Of a stretch of DNA of 64,000 nucleotides, positions 44,764 to 57,005 are shown in pieces; position 1 is the first letter of the stretch, and the number at the start of each line of letters is the position of its first letter. The position numbers were made by a program, and so were the translations under genes. The stretch lies in contig NC_090174.1 of the NCBI RefSeq assembly GCF_024679245.1, positions 16,538,933-16,602,932 of the forward strand, in the 5' to 3' direction. The notes below the pieces were generated by a model. That model worked only from the letters and a program-made list of their open reading frames with translations. It searched no databases and was not told the DNA's origin. Source of the DNA: Pseudorasbora parva (Eukaryota > Chordata > Actinopteri > Cypriniformes > Gobionidae).

Positions 44764-47233
44764 TGTGAGTGTAAGAGAGGATGCGCGTGTGAGTGTATGT
44801 GAGGATGCGCGTGAGAGTGTATGTGAGGATGCGCGTGAGTGTAAGTGAGGATGCGCGTGAGTGTGAGTGAGGATGCGCGTGAGTGAGGATGTGCGTGAGT
44901 GTGAGTGAGGATGCGCGTGAGTGTGAGTGAGGATGCGGGTGAGTGTGAGTGAGGATGCGCGTGTGAGTGTAAGTGAGGATGCGCGCGTGAGTGTATGTGA
45001 GGATGCGCGTGTGATTGTATGTGAGGATGCGCGTGTGAGTGTATGTGAGGATGCGCGTGAGAGTGTATGTGAGGATGCGCGTGTGGTGTATGTGAGGATG
45101 CGCGTGTGATTGTATGTGAGGATGCGCGTGTGAGTGTATGTGAGGATGCGCGTGAGAGTGTATGTGAGGATGCGCGTGTGGTGTATGTGAGGATGCGCGT
45201 GAGAGTGTATGTGATGATGCGCGTGTGAGTGTATGTGAGGATGCGTGTGAGTGTAAGTGAGGATGCGAGTGAGTGTGAGTGAGGATGCGCGTGCGAGTGT
45301 ATGTGAGGATGCGCGTGAGAGTTTATGTGAGGATGCGCGTGAGAGTGTATGTGAGGATGCGCGTGAGTGTAGGTGAGGATGCGCGTGTGAGAGTATGTGA
45401 GGATGCGCGTGAGAGTGTATGTGATGATGCGCGTGCGAGTGTATGTAAGGATGCGCGTGTGAGTGTATGTGAGGATGCGCGTGAGAGTGTATGTGAGGAT
45501 GCGTGTGAGTGTAAGTGAGGATGCGTGTGAGTGTAAGTGAGGATGCGCGTGAGTGTAAGTGAGGATGCGTGTGAGAGTGTATGTGAGGATGCGTGTGAGA
45601 GTGTATGTGAGGATGCGCGTGAGTGTAAGTGAGGATGCGAGTGAGTGTGAGTGAGGATGCGCGTGCGAGTGTGAGTGAGGATGCGCGTGTGAGTGTATGT
45701 GAGGATGCGCGTGAGAGTGTATGTGAGGATGCGTGTGAGTGTAAGTGAGGATGCGTGTGAGTGTAAGTGAGGATGCGCGTGAGTGTAAGTGAGGATGCGT
45801 GTGAGTGTATGTGAGGATGCGCGTATGAGTGTATGTGATGTGAGGATGCGCGTGTGAGTATATGTGAGGATGCGTGTGAGTGTATGTGCGGATGCGCGTA
45901 TGAGTGTATGTGATGTGAGAATGCACGTGTGAGTGTATGTGAGGATGCACGTGAGTGTGAGTGAGGATGCGCGTGAGTGAGGATGTGCGTGAGTGTGAGT
46001 GAGGATGCGCGTGAGTGTGAGTGAGGATGCGGGTGAGTGTGAGTGAGGATGCGCGTGTGAGTGTAAGTGAGGATGCGCGTGTGAGTGTATGTGAGGATGC
46101 GCGTGTGATTGTATGTGAGGATGCGCGTGTGAGTGTATGTGAGGATGCGCGTGAGAGTGTATGTGAGGATGCGCGTGTGGTGTATGTGAGGATGCGCGTG
46201 AGAGTGTATGTGATGATGCGCGTGTGAGTGTATGTGAGGATGCGTGTGAGTGTAAGTGAGGATGCGAGTGAGTGTGAGTGAGGATGCGCGTGCGAGTGTA
46301 TGTGAGGATGCGCGTGAGAGTTTATGTGAGGAAGCGCGTGAGTGTAGGTGAGGATGCGCGTGTGAGTGTATGTGAGGATGCGCGTGAGAGTGTATGTGAT
46401 GATGCGCATGTGAGTGTATGTGAGGATGCGCGTGAGTGTAAGAGAGGATGCGCGTGTGAGTGTATGTGAGGATGCGCGTGAGAGTGTATGTGAGGATGCG
46501 CGTGAGAGTGTATGTGAGGATGCGCGTGTGAGTGTATGTGAGGATGCGCGTGAGAGTGTATGTGAGGATGCGCGTGTGAGTGTATGTGAGGATGCGCGTG
46601 AGAGTGTATGTGAGGATGCGTGTGAGTGTAAGTGAGGATGCGTGTGAGTGTAAGTGAGGATGCGCGTGAGTGTAAGTGAGGATGCGTGTGAGTGTATGTG
46701 AGGATGCGCGTATGAGTGTATGTGATGTGAGGATGCGCGTGTGAGTATATGTGAGGATGCGTGTGAGTGTATGTGAGGATGCGCGTATGAGTGTACGTGA
46801 TGTGAGAATGCACGTGTGAGTGTATGTGAGGATGCGCGTGAGTGTGAGTGAGGATGCGTGTGAGTGTGAGTGAGGATGCGTGTGAGTGTAAGTGAGGATG
46901 CGTGTGAGTGTAAGTGAGGATGCGCGTGAGTGTAAGTGAGGATGCGTGTGAGTGTATGTGAGGATGCGCGTATGAGTGTATGTGATGTGAGGATGCGCGT
47001 GTGAGTATATGTGAGGATGCGTGTGAGTGTATGTGAGGATGCGCGTATGAGTGTATGTGATGTGAGAATGCACGTGTGAGTGTATGTGAGGATGCACGTG
47101 TGAGTGTATGTGAGGATGCGTGTGTGAGTGTATGTGAGGATGCGCGTGTGAGTGTATGTGAGGATACACATGCGAGTGTTTGTGAGGATGCGCGTGTTTG
47201 TGAGGATGCGCGTGTGAGTGTAAGTGAGGATGC
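44764..47233 (+). repeat. 2.5-kb minisatellite, unit about GTGAGTGTATGTGAGGATGCGC
   Basis: More than 100 irregular units with variants GAGAGTGTATGTG, GTGTAAGTG and GTGTGGTGTATG. A higher-order pattern exists: the rare run GAGTGAGGATGTGCGTGAG at 44881 recurs at 45975, and GAGAATGCACGTGTGAG appears near 45916, 46806 and 47065. Open frames of over 800 codons here (ILTYTHTR repeats) are artefacts of a period that avoids stops. Confidence 0.95.
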
Positions 47234-47426
47234 GGACCCTACAAATGCTTTACATATAAATGCAATGAATGTATCTTGTATAAATTAATACAATAAATGT
47301 ATTATGACATCATAATTTTCCAAAAATTACTATATAGTACACCATGTACTCACCAGAAAGGGACACTTTATCAAGAAAGCCACAGGCTGTATTTGAGTTG
47401 CTTGAAGGGCTATCAGACATCACTTT
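47234..47426. other. Short AT-rich spacer
   Basis: No feature recognised. Confidence 0.5.
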
Positions 47427-47495
47427 GACCTTAGGGTTAGGGTTAGGGTTAGCACCAGGGTTAGGGTTAGGGTTAGGGTTAGGGTTAGCGTTAGT
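47427..47495 (+). repeat. Interstitial telomere-like repeats (TTAGGG)n
   Basis: Three TTAGGG units, a short break (TTAGCACCAG), then about five more, decaying into TTAGCGTTAGTGC. The vertebrate telomere unit in an internal position. Confidence 0.9.
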
Positions 47496-48780
47496 GCTAG
47501 GCCTGGTTAACCCAGGCCTAGCACATAATCCAAGACTCATGTTGAGTAATATATTTTGCAAGAGTAATACACATCCGGTAAAATCATATACACATAGAAT
47601 TGATTTCTTAATTGATTGCTTATTTTCTTATTAAGGGTTAGTTAATACAAAAATTCTGTCATTAATTATTCCTGAACACAAAGGAAGATATTTTGAAGAA
47701 TGTTTGTGACCAAGCAGATCCATGCCATAGTATTTTTTCAGAGACTCGCTATGTGATGCAGATGATTGATGACTGATTATCAGACATGACTTGGACTCGA
47801 TTCGACTCGAGTCACTTATGACTTGTGACTTGACTTGACAAAATAGAAAATACTTGAGACCTGACTTGGACTTGGAAGTTAAAGACTCGGGACTTGACTT
47901 GACTTGAGACATGATGACTTGGATGACTTAAGTGTTAATCACATCATGTTTTCAGTTTGAATATAAAATATATACATGGCTACGTTCTTATACCCTGTAC
48001 TGATATATTTTTGCTGTGAATATTAAAAAGTTTAAAATTAATCCTTTAATTTTTTTAAAATAAATTTTCTGTATGAATCTTGCACACATGTTTTTTTGTT
48101 ATCCTTGGAGCTGGACTGAAAAGACTGGGCATAACATTGCAGTGATTAATAAATGCATATTTAGCTACTCCAAACAAATATTATTATATTCCATTCTGCA
48201 TATCATGTACTTTCATAATGTATCCGAGATGGCAATGGCTTTTGACATGTGTTACCTTTTTTTTGCTTTTAGGGATTGCCACTGTAGAAATGACTGCGGG
48301 ATAAATTCTCAGTGTTTTTTTGTTGTTGTTTTTTGTTTTTGTTTTGACAAGCATATGCTAGTATCTGTCAATGTCACAAATCTTTCAGATGGACATGCCT
48401 TTCATTAGAAAGTGGTGGTGTCTTCTTCTGATGGAGCGCTTCAAAATAGGAGGGTTATAACAATATATATTTGTATATTCATCTCTGTAACAGTTGCTGG
48501 TTTTTATAACTTGTGCAGTTTTTTATAATTTTTTTTATCTGCAGTTCATTTTGTGCCCTGGCTCATTTATCAAAATTATTATGTTCACTAGTTTAGTATA
48601 ATGACTGTCAGTCATCATATATTTAGCTTAGTAAGATTTATAGGAAATGTTTACAATAGTTGCCTCATGCTGTATAATTGCCTTCAACTGTATAGCACCA
48701 TGGTCTCAATTGGTGGATATAGCTCTTATATACTTACAAATTTGGAGTTTGGACTTAGACATGACATATATATATGTAAG
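47496..48780. other. Non-coding region with MITE-like remnants
   Basis: 47634-47760 resembles the start of the AAAGGGTTAG MITE family (AAGGGTTAGTTAATACAAAAA, CTGTCATTAATTA). 47770-47940 is a GACTTGGACTCGAGTC-type repeat. The rest is AT-rich without signals. Confidence 0.5.
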
Positions 48781-48926
48781 GCGCCATCCAGCTCGTCGGG
48801 AGCAGCTGGGGTTAGGTGTCTTGCTCATGGACCCCTCGACACTTGGTCAGGTGGAACAGGGGATTGAACCACCAACCTTCTGGCTTGTAGACAACCTACA
48901 TGAACCACTGAGCCACTGCCGCCCCA
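48781..48926 (-). repeat. tRNA-derived SINE
   Basis: On minus it begins GGGGCGGCAGTGGCTCAGTGG with an A box (TGGCTCAGTGG, 48905-48915) and a B box (GGTTCAATCCC, 48860-48870), followed by GGGGTCCATGAGCAAGACACC. These are RNA polymerase III promoter boxes of a tRNA-derived SINE, as in DANA/HE1-type fish SINEs; the exact family was not checked. Confidence 0.75.
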
Positions 48927-48974
48927 TAATAAATTAGGCAGAGATAAAGCTTTGAGTCGATGAATAACTTTCAT

Positions 48975-49033
48975 TGGAGATGCTGGGGATTGAACCCAGG
49001 ACCTCATGCGGTCTACCACTGAGCTACATCCCC
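48975..49033 (-). tRNA. tRNA-Ala pseudogene lacking the anticodon arm
   Basis: On minus: GGGGATGTAGCTCAGTGG, then GTAGACCGCATGAGGTCC and GGGTTCAATCCCCAGCATCT. Acceptor, D-arm and T-arm match vertebrate tRNA-Ala, but D-arm joins variable loop with no anticodon stem-loop (59 bp instead of about 72). It cannot decode. Confidence 0.8.
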
Positions 49034-49073
49034 TGATGAACTATAAACTATCTATTTATTATTTTTTATTTAC

Positions 49074-49078
<5 letters not shown>

Positions 49079-49108
<30 letters not shown>
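49079..49108 (+). repeat. (TTA)n microsatellite
   Basis: About ten TTA/ATT triplets. Confidence 0.9.
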
Positions 49109-49110
<2 letters not shown>

Positions 49111-49995
49111 TATATATTTTTATTTATTTATTATTTAATCATTTGTACTTCTGTTTAATTATTATCTAATACCCTAGGTATTTAGTCGATACAGTGGCTA
49201 AATTAGCAAAAAATAAAGCTTCAACTTCTGACGTTTGTAAACAACACAGCAGTAATGACTTTATGAACTTCTTTACTAGTAAGATTGATAATATTAGGAA
49301 TAAAATTATAACTGTGCAGCCGTCTACTACAATATCACTTCAAACAAAACATTGTAGTGTCACTGAGGAAAAATTACTCTTTAAACTAAACTTAAACTTG
49401 TTAAATCATCAAAATCAACAACATGCTTGACCCTATACCGACTAGGCTATTAAAAGAGATGCTTCCAGAGGTCATAGATCCTCTGCTTAGTATTATTAAT
49501 TCATCCTTGACATTAGGATATATACCAAAAACTTTTAAGATGGCTATAATTAAACCACTTATTAAAAAAACGCAACTTGATTCTAAAGAATTAGTCAATG
49601 ACAGGCCAATCTCAATCTACCGTTTCTATCAAAAATACTAGAAAAGGCTGTGTCTTCACAATTATGTTCCTTTTTAGAAAGAAATGGTATATGTGAGGAT
49701 TTTCAGTCAGGATTTAGACCGTATCATAGTCTGCTCTAATTAGAGTTTGAATAGAATTGAAAATTATGTTGGCATTAGTGGAACTGCATTGGCATGGTTT
49801 AAATCGTACTTATCTGACCATTATCAGTTTGTAGCATTAAATGAAGAGATGTCACACCGATCACAAGTTCAGTATGGAGTACCGCAAGGCTCAGTGTTAG
49901 GACCGTTTTTTTACCCTGTATATTCTACCACTTGGAGATATTATTAGGAAGCATGGCGTTAGATTTCATTGTTATGCTGATGATACTCAGCTCTA

Positions 49996-51997
49996 TCCCA
50001 GATAGCAAGCATTTTTGGGCCACATGTGGGTATTATCTGGCACATATGGCCCAGATATGGCATGGCTGAACAGATATGGGCCAGAATGTAACCATATTTG
50101 TTTTGCCATAACTTTAAAATCGGCGGGGAAATGTTCTCTTTGTTCACAACTCATTTTGAGGTATATGGCCTGGATAACAATGTACACATAAGGGCCATAT
50201 GTGTTTGAGCTATGGCACAAAGTAAGAAAGGCTGACTTGTGGCAAACCTTTGGATTATATATGGAAAAACACAGGACACCTGAAATGAAGCGCAGCTGAC
50301 ATCAGAGGTTTCACACCTCAGGTGGTTGCATCTCATTAGTGGAATGAATCTGACTGATACGGCACCATTTTCTCATCTGCTCTCATGAGTTTTCTGGTTA
50401 CGCATATCTTCAGGTAAGTGAGGTTTTTGCATTTCAAAGTCTTTTTAAGGTTATTTTGTGCAGCATTATGTATTTGTTTGAGGAGGGTGTCGAATTAGCG
50501 TGTGTATTTACCATTTCAATCCCATGTGTAATGCAGCACACAGTCACCAAACGAGTCATGGATTGATGATTTAAAACTCCGGACTAGTTTTCTTGTATGC
50601 GTCCATTTTTAACGTGCCTCAACTATCGTACAGTCTGACATTTATGACAGTTTTGATCTTACAGTGTGACATGGCTTACAGCACTGATTATGTTTGTACA
50701 GCAGTCGTGATGGACTATAATAAATCTGACAGTGTGCACCCGGGTTAAGTTTTGTTGTGGCCGCAACAAAGTTAGTTAGGTTTTTTTTGGCGCAAAAAAT
50801 AAATTAATACATTTAAATCTTAACCTGGCTAATGATAAATTACAATTATTTTTAAAAAGTGACAAAAAATTATGAGAGAATTATATTTTTGGTTGAACTA
50901 TCCCTTTAGTTTAAGATTTATTTTAATCATAATTATGCAGACCTAGCTTCCAGGTTGTATTGCTGTTATTTAAATGTAACTTTTTATTGCAGGTGGAGTT
51001 CGTTGAAACAACACGAGTCCCAGCAACACACTTCCAACACTGATTAGTGTCACAATTCACCAGTGTGAGTGCCCGTGCTCACAACCAGAGGGCACTCCAA
51101 TTCGGGCTGTCATTCTATCATAAACTACATTACCCATTATCCTTTAACCGGACTCATTAGCACTCACTGTTTACACCTGTATCTTATTATTCTGTTTTCC
51201 GCCTGGTTATCTCTGTTATTCACTGCAATGTCTTGTTTTGTGTACACTGCATTTCTGAGCATTTTCCTCGGGTTCATGTCTCTTGGCTTGTTGGATTTCT
51301 TGCCTGTTTCCCGGATTACCTGTTTACCCGTCTCTCCTGTCTTGTTTGCCTTTTTGGGCTGTTTGCTTGTGTATGACCTTTTGTCTGCTTTTGACTATGA
51401 TTGTGGATTACCCTCTTAATAAATACTGCATTTGGATCTCTTACATTCTGTCTCAGAGCAGTTCTTTACAATTAGAGACTTTTTTTCTCTTGTGAAGTTG
51501 TTGTTTGTTATCTTTAGCAAGTTACTGTGATTCCCCCCTCCCTTCTACTTTAACTCTCATTGCTATCTTAGCATAATACACACTTTAAATTGGGTGTCAC
51601 ACTTTGAATGTTATTTATATTAATATAAATGGTTTCTGATTAACTGTAAATATTTGTCAAAAGCAAATTATTGAATACATTTTTGTTGTTGAGTGTTGTA
51701 TTTGCCATGGAGTTAATAAGACTTTTACATAATGCTTAAAGTTGCATGTGGGCCACATAAGGGCCATTAGATTTTAACAAAACTCAGCCATACAAAAGTC
51801 CATATAAGGCCCACATAAGGGCCACATACAATTGTATTGTTTGGCTCACGTTTGGTGGAGTTATGGCACTGCTTTGGTTGTGCTGTGGTAAAGAAGAAGT
51901 GGGCCAGATCTGGGCCGGCAACCACAATCTAATCTGGGCCACATCTAGGCTGTTTATCTGGGCCAGATCTGGGCCAAAGGTAATTTGCTGACTGGGA
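49996..51997. mobile_element. TA-flanked TIR element inside the L2 RT
   Basis: Ends TCCCAGATAGCAAGC and, read outwards from the other side, TCCCAGTCAGCAAAT; TA flanks both sides (49994-49995, 51998-51999). Dropping the element and one TA makes the L2 frame continuous (QLYFLTP). The ends carry repeated GGGCCAGATCTGGGCC and GGGCCACAT motifs. No transposase was recognised, so non-autonomous. Confidence 0.8.
51048..51470 (+). mobile_element. Solo LTR (Gypsy-like), 5-bp TSD ATTAG
   Basis: Begins TGTCACAATTCACC and ends GTTCTTTACA, flanked by ATTAG at 51043-51047 and 51471-51475. AATAAA at 51418-51423 sets the plus orientation. It sits inside the TA-flanked element, itself inside the L2. Confidence 0.9.
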
Positions 51998-52966
51998 TAT
52001 TTCCTCACGCCCTGACGAAACGTACCAATTCACAAGATTAACAGAATGCATAGCTGATATAAAAATTGGATGAATAGTAATTTCCTGCATCTTAATTCAG
52101 ATAAAACTGGACAGAAAAGCTCCACAAGTAGTAACCTAGAATACTGTCTAACACTTGATGACTGCTCTGTCAAGCCCTCATTGTCAGTCAGGAACCTGGG
52201 TGTGCTCTTTGATACCAATCTTTCATTTGAAAGCCACGTTTCTAGAATCTTTAAACTTCATTCTACCATCTTAAAAATATATCTAAATTACGGCACATGC
52301 TTTCAATGCAAAATGCTGAACAGTTAGTACATGCGTTCATGAGCTCAAGGCTAGATTATTGTAATGTTCTACTGGGTGGTTGTCCTGCTCGCTTAATAAA
52401 CAAACTCCAGCTAGTCCAAAACACAGCAGCTCGAGTCCTTACTAGAACCAGAAGTATAATCATATTAGTCCAGTTCTGTCAACACTGCACTGGCTCCCTA
52501 TTAAACATTGCATACATTTTAAAATCTTGCTTATTACTTACAAAGCACTAAATGGTTTAGCTCCCCAGTACATAAGCTTCTTAACACAGATCTTAACACA
52601 TTATACTCCACCGTCTATTGCGGTCTCAAAACTCTGGCATGTTGATAATACCTAGAATATCTAAATCAACTGCAGGCGCTCGATCCTTTTCCTATTTAGC
52701 ACATTAACTCTGGAACAGTCTTCCTAGTGTTTAAATCAAGATTCTAAATTTTAGATCAAGATAGTAAATTTGCATCTCTTTACTATGGCATACACATAGA
52801 ACATTTTTAACTTTCATTATTCAAATCAATTGACTGATTGTTAGGCTGCATTAACTAGGTCAGCTGGAACCGGGTACACTTCCCATAACACCCGATGCAG
52901 TCGTTACATCATAAAACTAATGTTAAACTAACTGAACTAACATGAGATTAACACTAATGTTAAGCA

Positions 52967-53797
52967 CTATTCGCACGAGATTAGTATTATCCAGGGACCT
53001 CTGTGATTTAGAAATGACTCCCCCACATCTGAGTTTTGCGTGGCGCATTCGCACGGGATAAGCAAGCCTGCTATTTTACTTGAATTTACTGACTTCTCAA
53101 GGATATAATGTCAAGATTTCGTTATAGATATAGCTGTATGAAATCATAAACAGGCATCGATATCGTTTTCATTATTTTACAGTAGCCTAATAAATAAACA
53201 TAATTTAATTCAGTTAGCGAACAGACCCCATAAACTGAGCTCAGACCAGCGGCAGGAATCAGATTTCATTTATCACGAGTGAGAAGCTGACAACATACAA
53301 CGGAAGATTCAGTTTCAAAACTAAATGTAAAAGCGCCTATTTAAACAAGCTTGTCATTGTACTGTACTGTTCTGTTCTGTTTTTCATTAAGAACAGTATT
53401 GATGTTAATATTAAACACACCATTCAATCAGTTTACTCCCAAATTTATACTCATTCTAAAGTGAAAGTATAATCTGTGCGGCTGCACGAGATTTTATAAC
53501 GGTGCTTAATAGACTTTATTCTTCTTGAAAGATAAAGATAGAAATGCTCACAGGAAGAAAAAAAGCTTGCAAAAATTATATACGATCTGCCTAATCCTAG
53601 CCAAACCACAGATGTCGATTCGCACGGGACTACTATCACAGGACCTCGGTGTTCGGCGAAATATGGTAGGTAATTTGCGGGGGAATTTTTACTTTACAAA
53701 TTATAGACATGGCCGAGTCGCACGGGATTAAGATTACAGACATTCTCTGCAATTATTACAAATCACCAGAGCTCCCTAGATAATACTAGTCCCGTGG
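52967..53797. mobile_element. Non-autonomous TIR element
   Basis: The left arm (CACGAGATTAGTATTATCC, AGGGACCTCTGTGATTT) matches the complement of the right arm (AAATCACCAGAGCTCCCTAG, ATAATACTAGTCCCGTG). Internal copies of TTCGCACGGGA occur in both halves. Boundaries are approximate and no TSD was resolved. Confidence 0.65.
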
Positions 53798-54633
53798 ATT
53801 TTTGCCGATATCCGATATGCCGATTTTTTCCCAGCTCATTTTGGCCGGTGCCGATACTGATGCTGATATACGTTTATTTTTTACCCTTGTTTGGAAACAA
53901 CACCATTTTGAGCAAAAACTTTTTTTTTCATTCTGGTTTCATATTTCTGAGGTCTCCTTACTAAAAGGATTCTTGTTAAAGATAAATAAATGTTAATAAA
54001 ATTATTTTTATGATAAGAGTATATTTAAAGCCCTGAAAATAACAATAATAAAGCCAGTCATATTCACCCCAGAGCAACTGTAACCTAAATATTGTATTTT
54101 TGGATTTAATGTTTGTGCACATGAAGTGGGGGTGGCATGACATCCGTTGATGCTGTCTTTCAATTCTACAATTATTGTATAGCTCCTTGGATTATTTTTC
54201 ATCATCCATTTTCAAAAAATGTATTACAGATTAATACACTGTATATAAAAGTATTTAATTTACAAGTGTCATGCCAGTGAGTTATGACATCATTACTGAT
54301 TTGTTTTTTTAGAACAAGAAGTAACAACAGCGCCCCCACTACATGTATCGTGCGGGGACTAGGACCTGGAGGAGGCTTCTGCTGCTGTGGAGGCTGCTGC
54401 ACGTGCTAGAGAGTGGGGAGACGCGATTGGGCTTGTTTTGGGCTAGGTTTGTTGGTAACTATGCTGCTGACGGTCATGTCCTTCTGTATGCACATTCAGA
54501 AATTCAAGGCAGCATTTAAAAACTCTGAAAAAAACATCTCTCCAAAAAAAAAAAAAAAAAACATTAATACAAAATTGTTACATCAAACAACAAACAATCT
54601 TTTAAAAAAAAAGTAATGTCACAACATACCGGT
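53798..54633. other. Non-coding, with a GCCGATATCCGATA repeat remnant
   Basis: 53798-53880 resembles the terminal part of a hAT-type MITE common in fish (TTGCCGATATCCGATATGCCG). An A run lies at about 54545-54561. No gene. Confidence 0.5.
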
Positions 54634-55088
54634 TGTAATGACTCAACATCAGATCCATGAGCAGGCTTTATTGAATGAACTCTTGGTCGTACGGACAGGG
54701 GTCGGTAACAGCAGATACAACAATGTAAAACAGGCTGTAGAGTGGTTGGTGAACAAGCAAACATGTCGGGATAACAGGCAAAGAAGTACAGGCACAGTCC
54801 AGTGGGCAGGCAAAAGGGTCAGTAGACAGGCAGCAAAGGTTTTTCATAGACGATAAACAAAGCACAACAGCAACAGGGAATCAGACAGGGAAAATAACGC
54901 TCACAGTCTGTTAAATACATGGTCCTGATAAGCTGCAGCTGGGTGGTGATCAAAGTCCAAGGATGGGGTTTATGGGAAATGTAGTGCAAGTCAGTGTAGA
55001 TGGGTGAATGGGTGCGTGTATGTTAGTATTCGGGAGATGGGGCCCTCTGCTGGGCAGCAGAGGGAATAACGGAGTTCGTCTCCGTGAC
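54634..55088 (-). repeat. Gypsy 3' LTR
   Basis: In element orientation it starts TGTCACGGAGACG (55088) and ends GAGTCATTACA (54634). AATAAA (complement at 54667-54672) lies about 35 bp before the end. Adjacent to the chromodomain end of pol, as expected. Confidence 0.75.
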
Positions 55089-55194
55089 AGAGCCCCTCCC
55101 CTGCGAGCGACTCCTGGCGCGAGGAGGTAAACGACATCGGGGTCTTCCTCGTGGTCGGGGGGCCGGTCGTTCAGGGTGAGTTCGATGGAACCCT

Positions 55195-55836
55195 TCAATG
55201 AGGTGGGGGTCTTGAAATGTCCTCTGAGTTGACCCAGGATTGGTCCTTTGGACTGAACCCCTCCCGGTCGACCAGATACTGGAGGATACGTCCCCGACGT
55301 CTGGAGTCGAGCAGCACTTGCACCTGGTAAGCCTTCTCGCCCTCTACTGTGATGGGTTGAGGGGCCTGTTCACGGGACCTCCCCTCTCCCTCCTCTCTGG
55401 GACCAGCAGCGGGCTTGAGCAGGGACACATGAAAAGTGGGAGAAATGCAATAAGTATTAGGTAAAGCCAAACGGAATGAAACAGGTGTGATTTGACGGAC
55501 AATTTGAAATGGACTCACGTACCTTGGACTTAATTTCTTGCAGGGGAGTCTGAGGCGAAGGTCTCGGGTGGATAGCCATACCCACTGACTGGGCTGATAC
55601 GGGAGTGACGCCTGCGATTCGCTTATTCCCTCTGTTGTCGTACAGCCTGTTGTAAATGAACATGGGCCTGATTCCATGTCTCCTCACTCCTATTCATCCA
55701 GTCATTAACTGCCGGTACGTCAGTCGGTTCTCCTGACCACGGAAACATGGGTGGTTGGAAGCCCAGGATACACTTGAAACTGGTTAGCCCAGTTTACGGC
55801 TTGATTAGGGAATTTTGAGCATATTCACCCCACAGA
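55195..55836 (-). pseudogene. Gypsy integrase C-terminus with chromodomain
   Basis: Minus frame with [49 protein letters not shown], then the chromodomain [20 protein letters not shown] and EDISRP. Chromodomains guide integration toward marked chromatin. The aromatic-cage pattern is partly altered ([13 protein letters not shown]). Two overlapping frames near 55460-55690 show an indel. Cut from the integrase core by a hAT-type element. Confidence 0.85.
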
Positions 55837-55844
55837 ATGTAACG

Positions 55845-56997
55845 TAGGGGTGGGCGATATCTCGATATTTAAAATATATCGAGATATTTTTTCAACTCTA
55901 TATGGATTTGGACATATCGTATATATCGATATATTGTTTATATTTAATTCTGATTCCGCCACTTTGCTTGTTTGCCTTCCCTGTGCTGTGCTCGCCCCCG
56001 CTCGCGCGCCTCCCGCCTCTTGCTTTTGTTCCCCCTCCCCTCGCGTGTTGTCTCATTGAACACGGCTGCTTCCACAACCAGGTGAGGATTAGTTATCATG
56101 TTGACAAGCGCGCGCGTTGTTTAGGACTCAGTTTAGAGACCATGTTTTCCTTCTAACACAACTGCTTGCTTGATTTCACCCACAGTCAGGTAATTGACAC
56201 TATTGGTGCGAGACGCGGTCGCAATCATGCCAGTTTATGATTTGTGTCTAACTGATCGCATGGTTTTCGGTTAAAATGTCAAAATGATCGCATATCATTT
56301 GAAAACATTTATAAAGTATTGCAATATCATTACTATTATTATGTTGTCAGCTTTATCACGGGATTATGATGAATAGGTCTATTCATGTTTTAACCAAGAG
56401 GGAAAAACGCGACATCCCGGGTGTCCTGAGACACGCGGTGCTCTTCTGTAAGTTGTACTGTATCATATTATCATATAGCCTACCTTCTGACATTCATATT
56501 TCGTTCTGTAACTGGAAAAGAAGTGAAATTCAGCTCATGTGTAGCCTGCATGATGAGTTTGAATTTTGTCAAACTCATGACAAACATCACTGTTTGAATT
56601 TTGATACAAAATCAGTTTATTTATATCTCAGACATGCCCCCATCTTTCTGCAAAATGCTTACTGTTTACTTTAAGTGTAAAAAAGGGAGTCTTTGATTCA
56701 TCTTTTGAAAGCATGAAATAAATGAAAAGAAGGAAATATTATTTATTTTCTTTTACAGTTAAATTATTATTATTTATGTAATCAGGGAGTTTTTTTAATG
56801 TTGCAAAAGCAATTTGTTCCTACATGAACTGACTACCTCTTTGCACTTCAATAATAATTAAAAAAAAGAATTTGTGGTATTTGGCATATTTGTTTTTGCT
56901 GTAGTTTTTAGGGGGTTATTTTTCCTGTAAAGATATCGAGATATATATCGTATATCGAGATATAGCAAAATATATCGAGATATATCGCCCAGCCCTA
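55845..56997. mobile_element. Non-autonomous hAT-type element (TAGGGCTGGGCGATAT family)
   Basis: Ends TAGGGGTGGGCGATATCTCG and, outward from the other side, TAGGGCTGGGCGATATATCT. The 8-bp flanks ATGTAACG (55837-55844) and AGGTAACG (56998-57005) differ at one base. ORFs inside are not conserved-looking. Confidence 0.85.
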
Positions 56998-57005
56998 AGG
57001 TAACG

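Larger units (their letters stand above)
49170..52966 (+). pseudogene. L2-type LINE reverse transcriptase, 5'-truncated and interrupted
   Basis: Before the insertion: linker text (DTVAKLAKNKAS, DFMNFFTSKIDNIR) and RT fingers (LDPIPTRLLKEMLP, NSSLTLGYIPKTFK, PLIKK). Then the palm with [28 protein letters not shown] and the start of the YADD-like box (CYADDTQLY) at 49973-49995. After the insertion (from 51998): SDKTG, NLGVLFDTNLSFESHVS, AFMSSRLDYCNVLLGG and KLQLVQNTAARVL, typical of L2/CR1-clade LINEs. Several stops and frame changes; the upstream endonuclease is missing, the usual outcome of 5' truncation. The 3' tail with ACCGGGTACACTTC and CACCCGATGCAG runs to about 52966. Confidence 0.85.

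Noticed and set aside
44493..47171. Open frames of 892 and 822 codons on minus (ILTYTHTR / HPHIHSHA repeats), also 3626-4467
   Set aside because: They are translations of a short tandem repeat in several phases at once, have no non-repeat domain, and also appear in the complementary strand.
55850..56674. ORFs inside 55845-56997
   Set aside because: The interval is a non-autonomous hAT-type element; the frames have no recognised domain.
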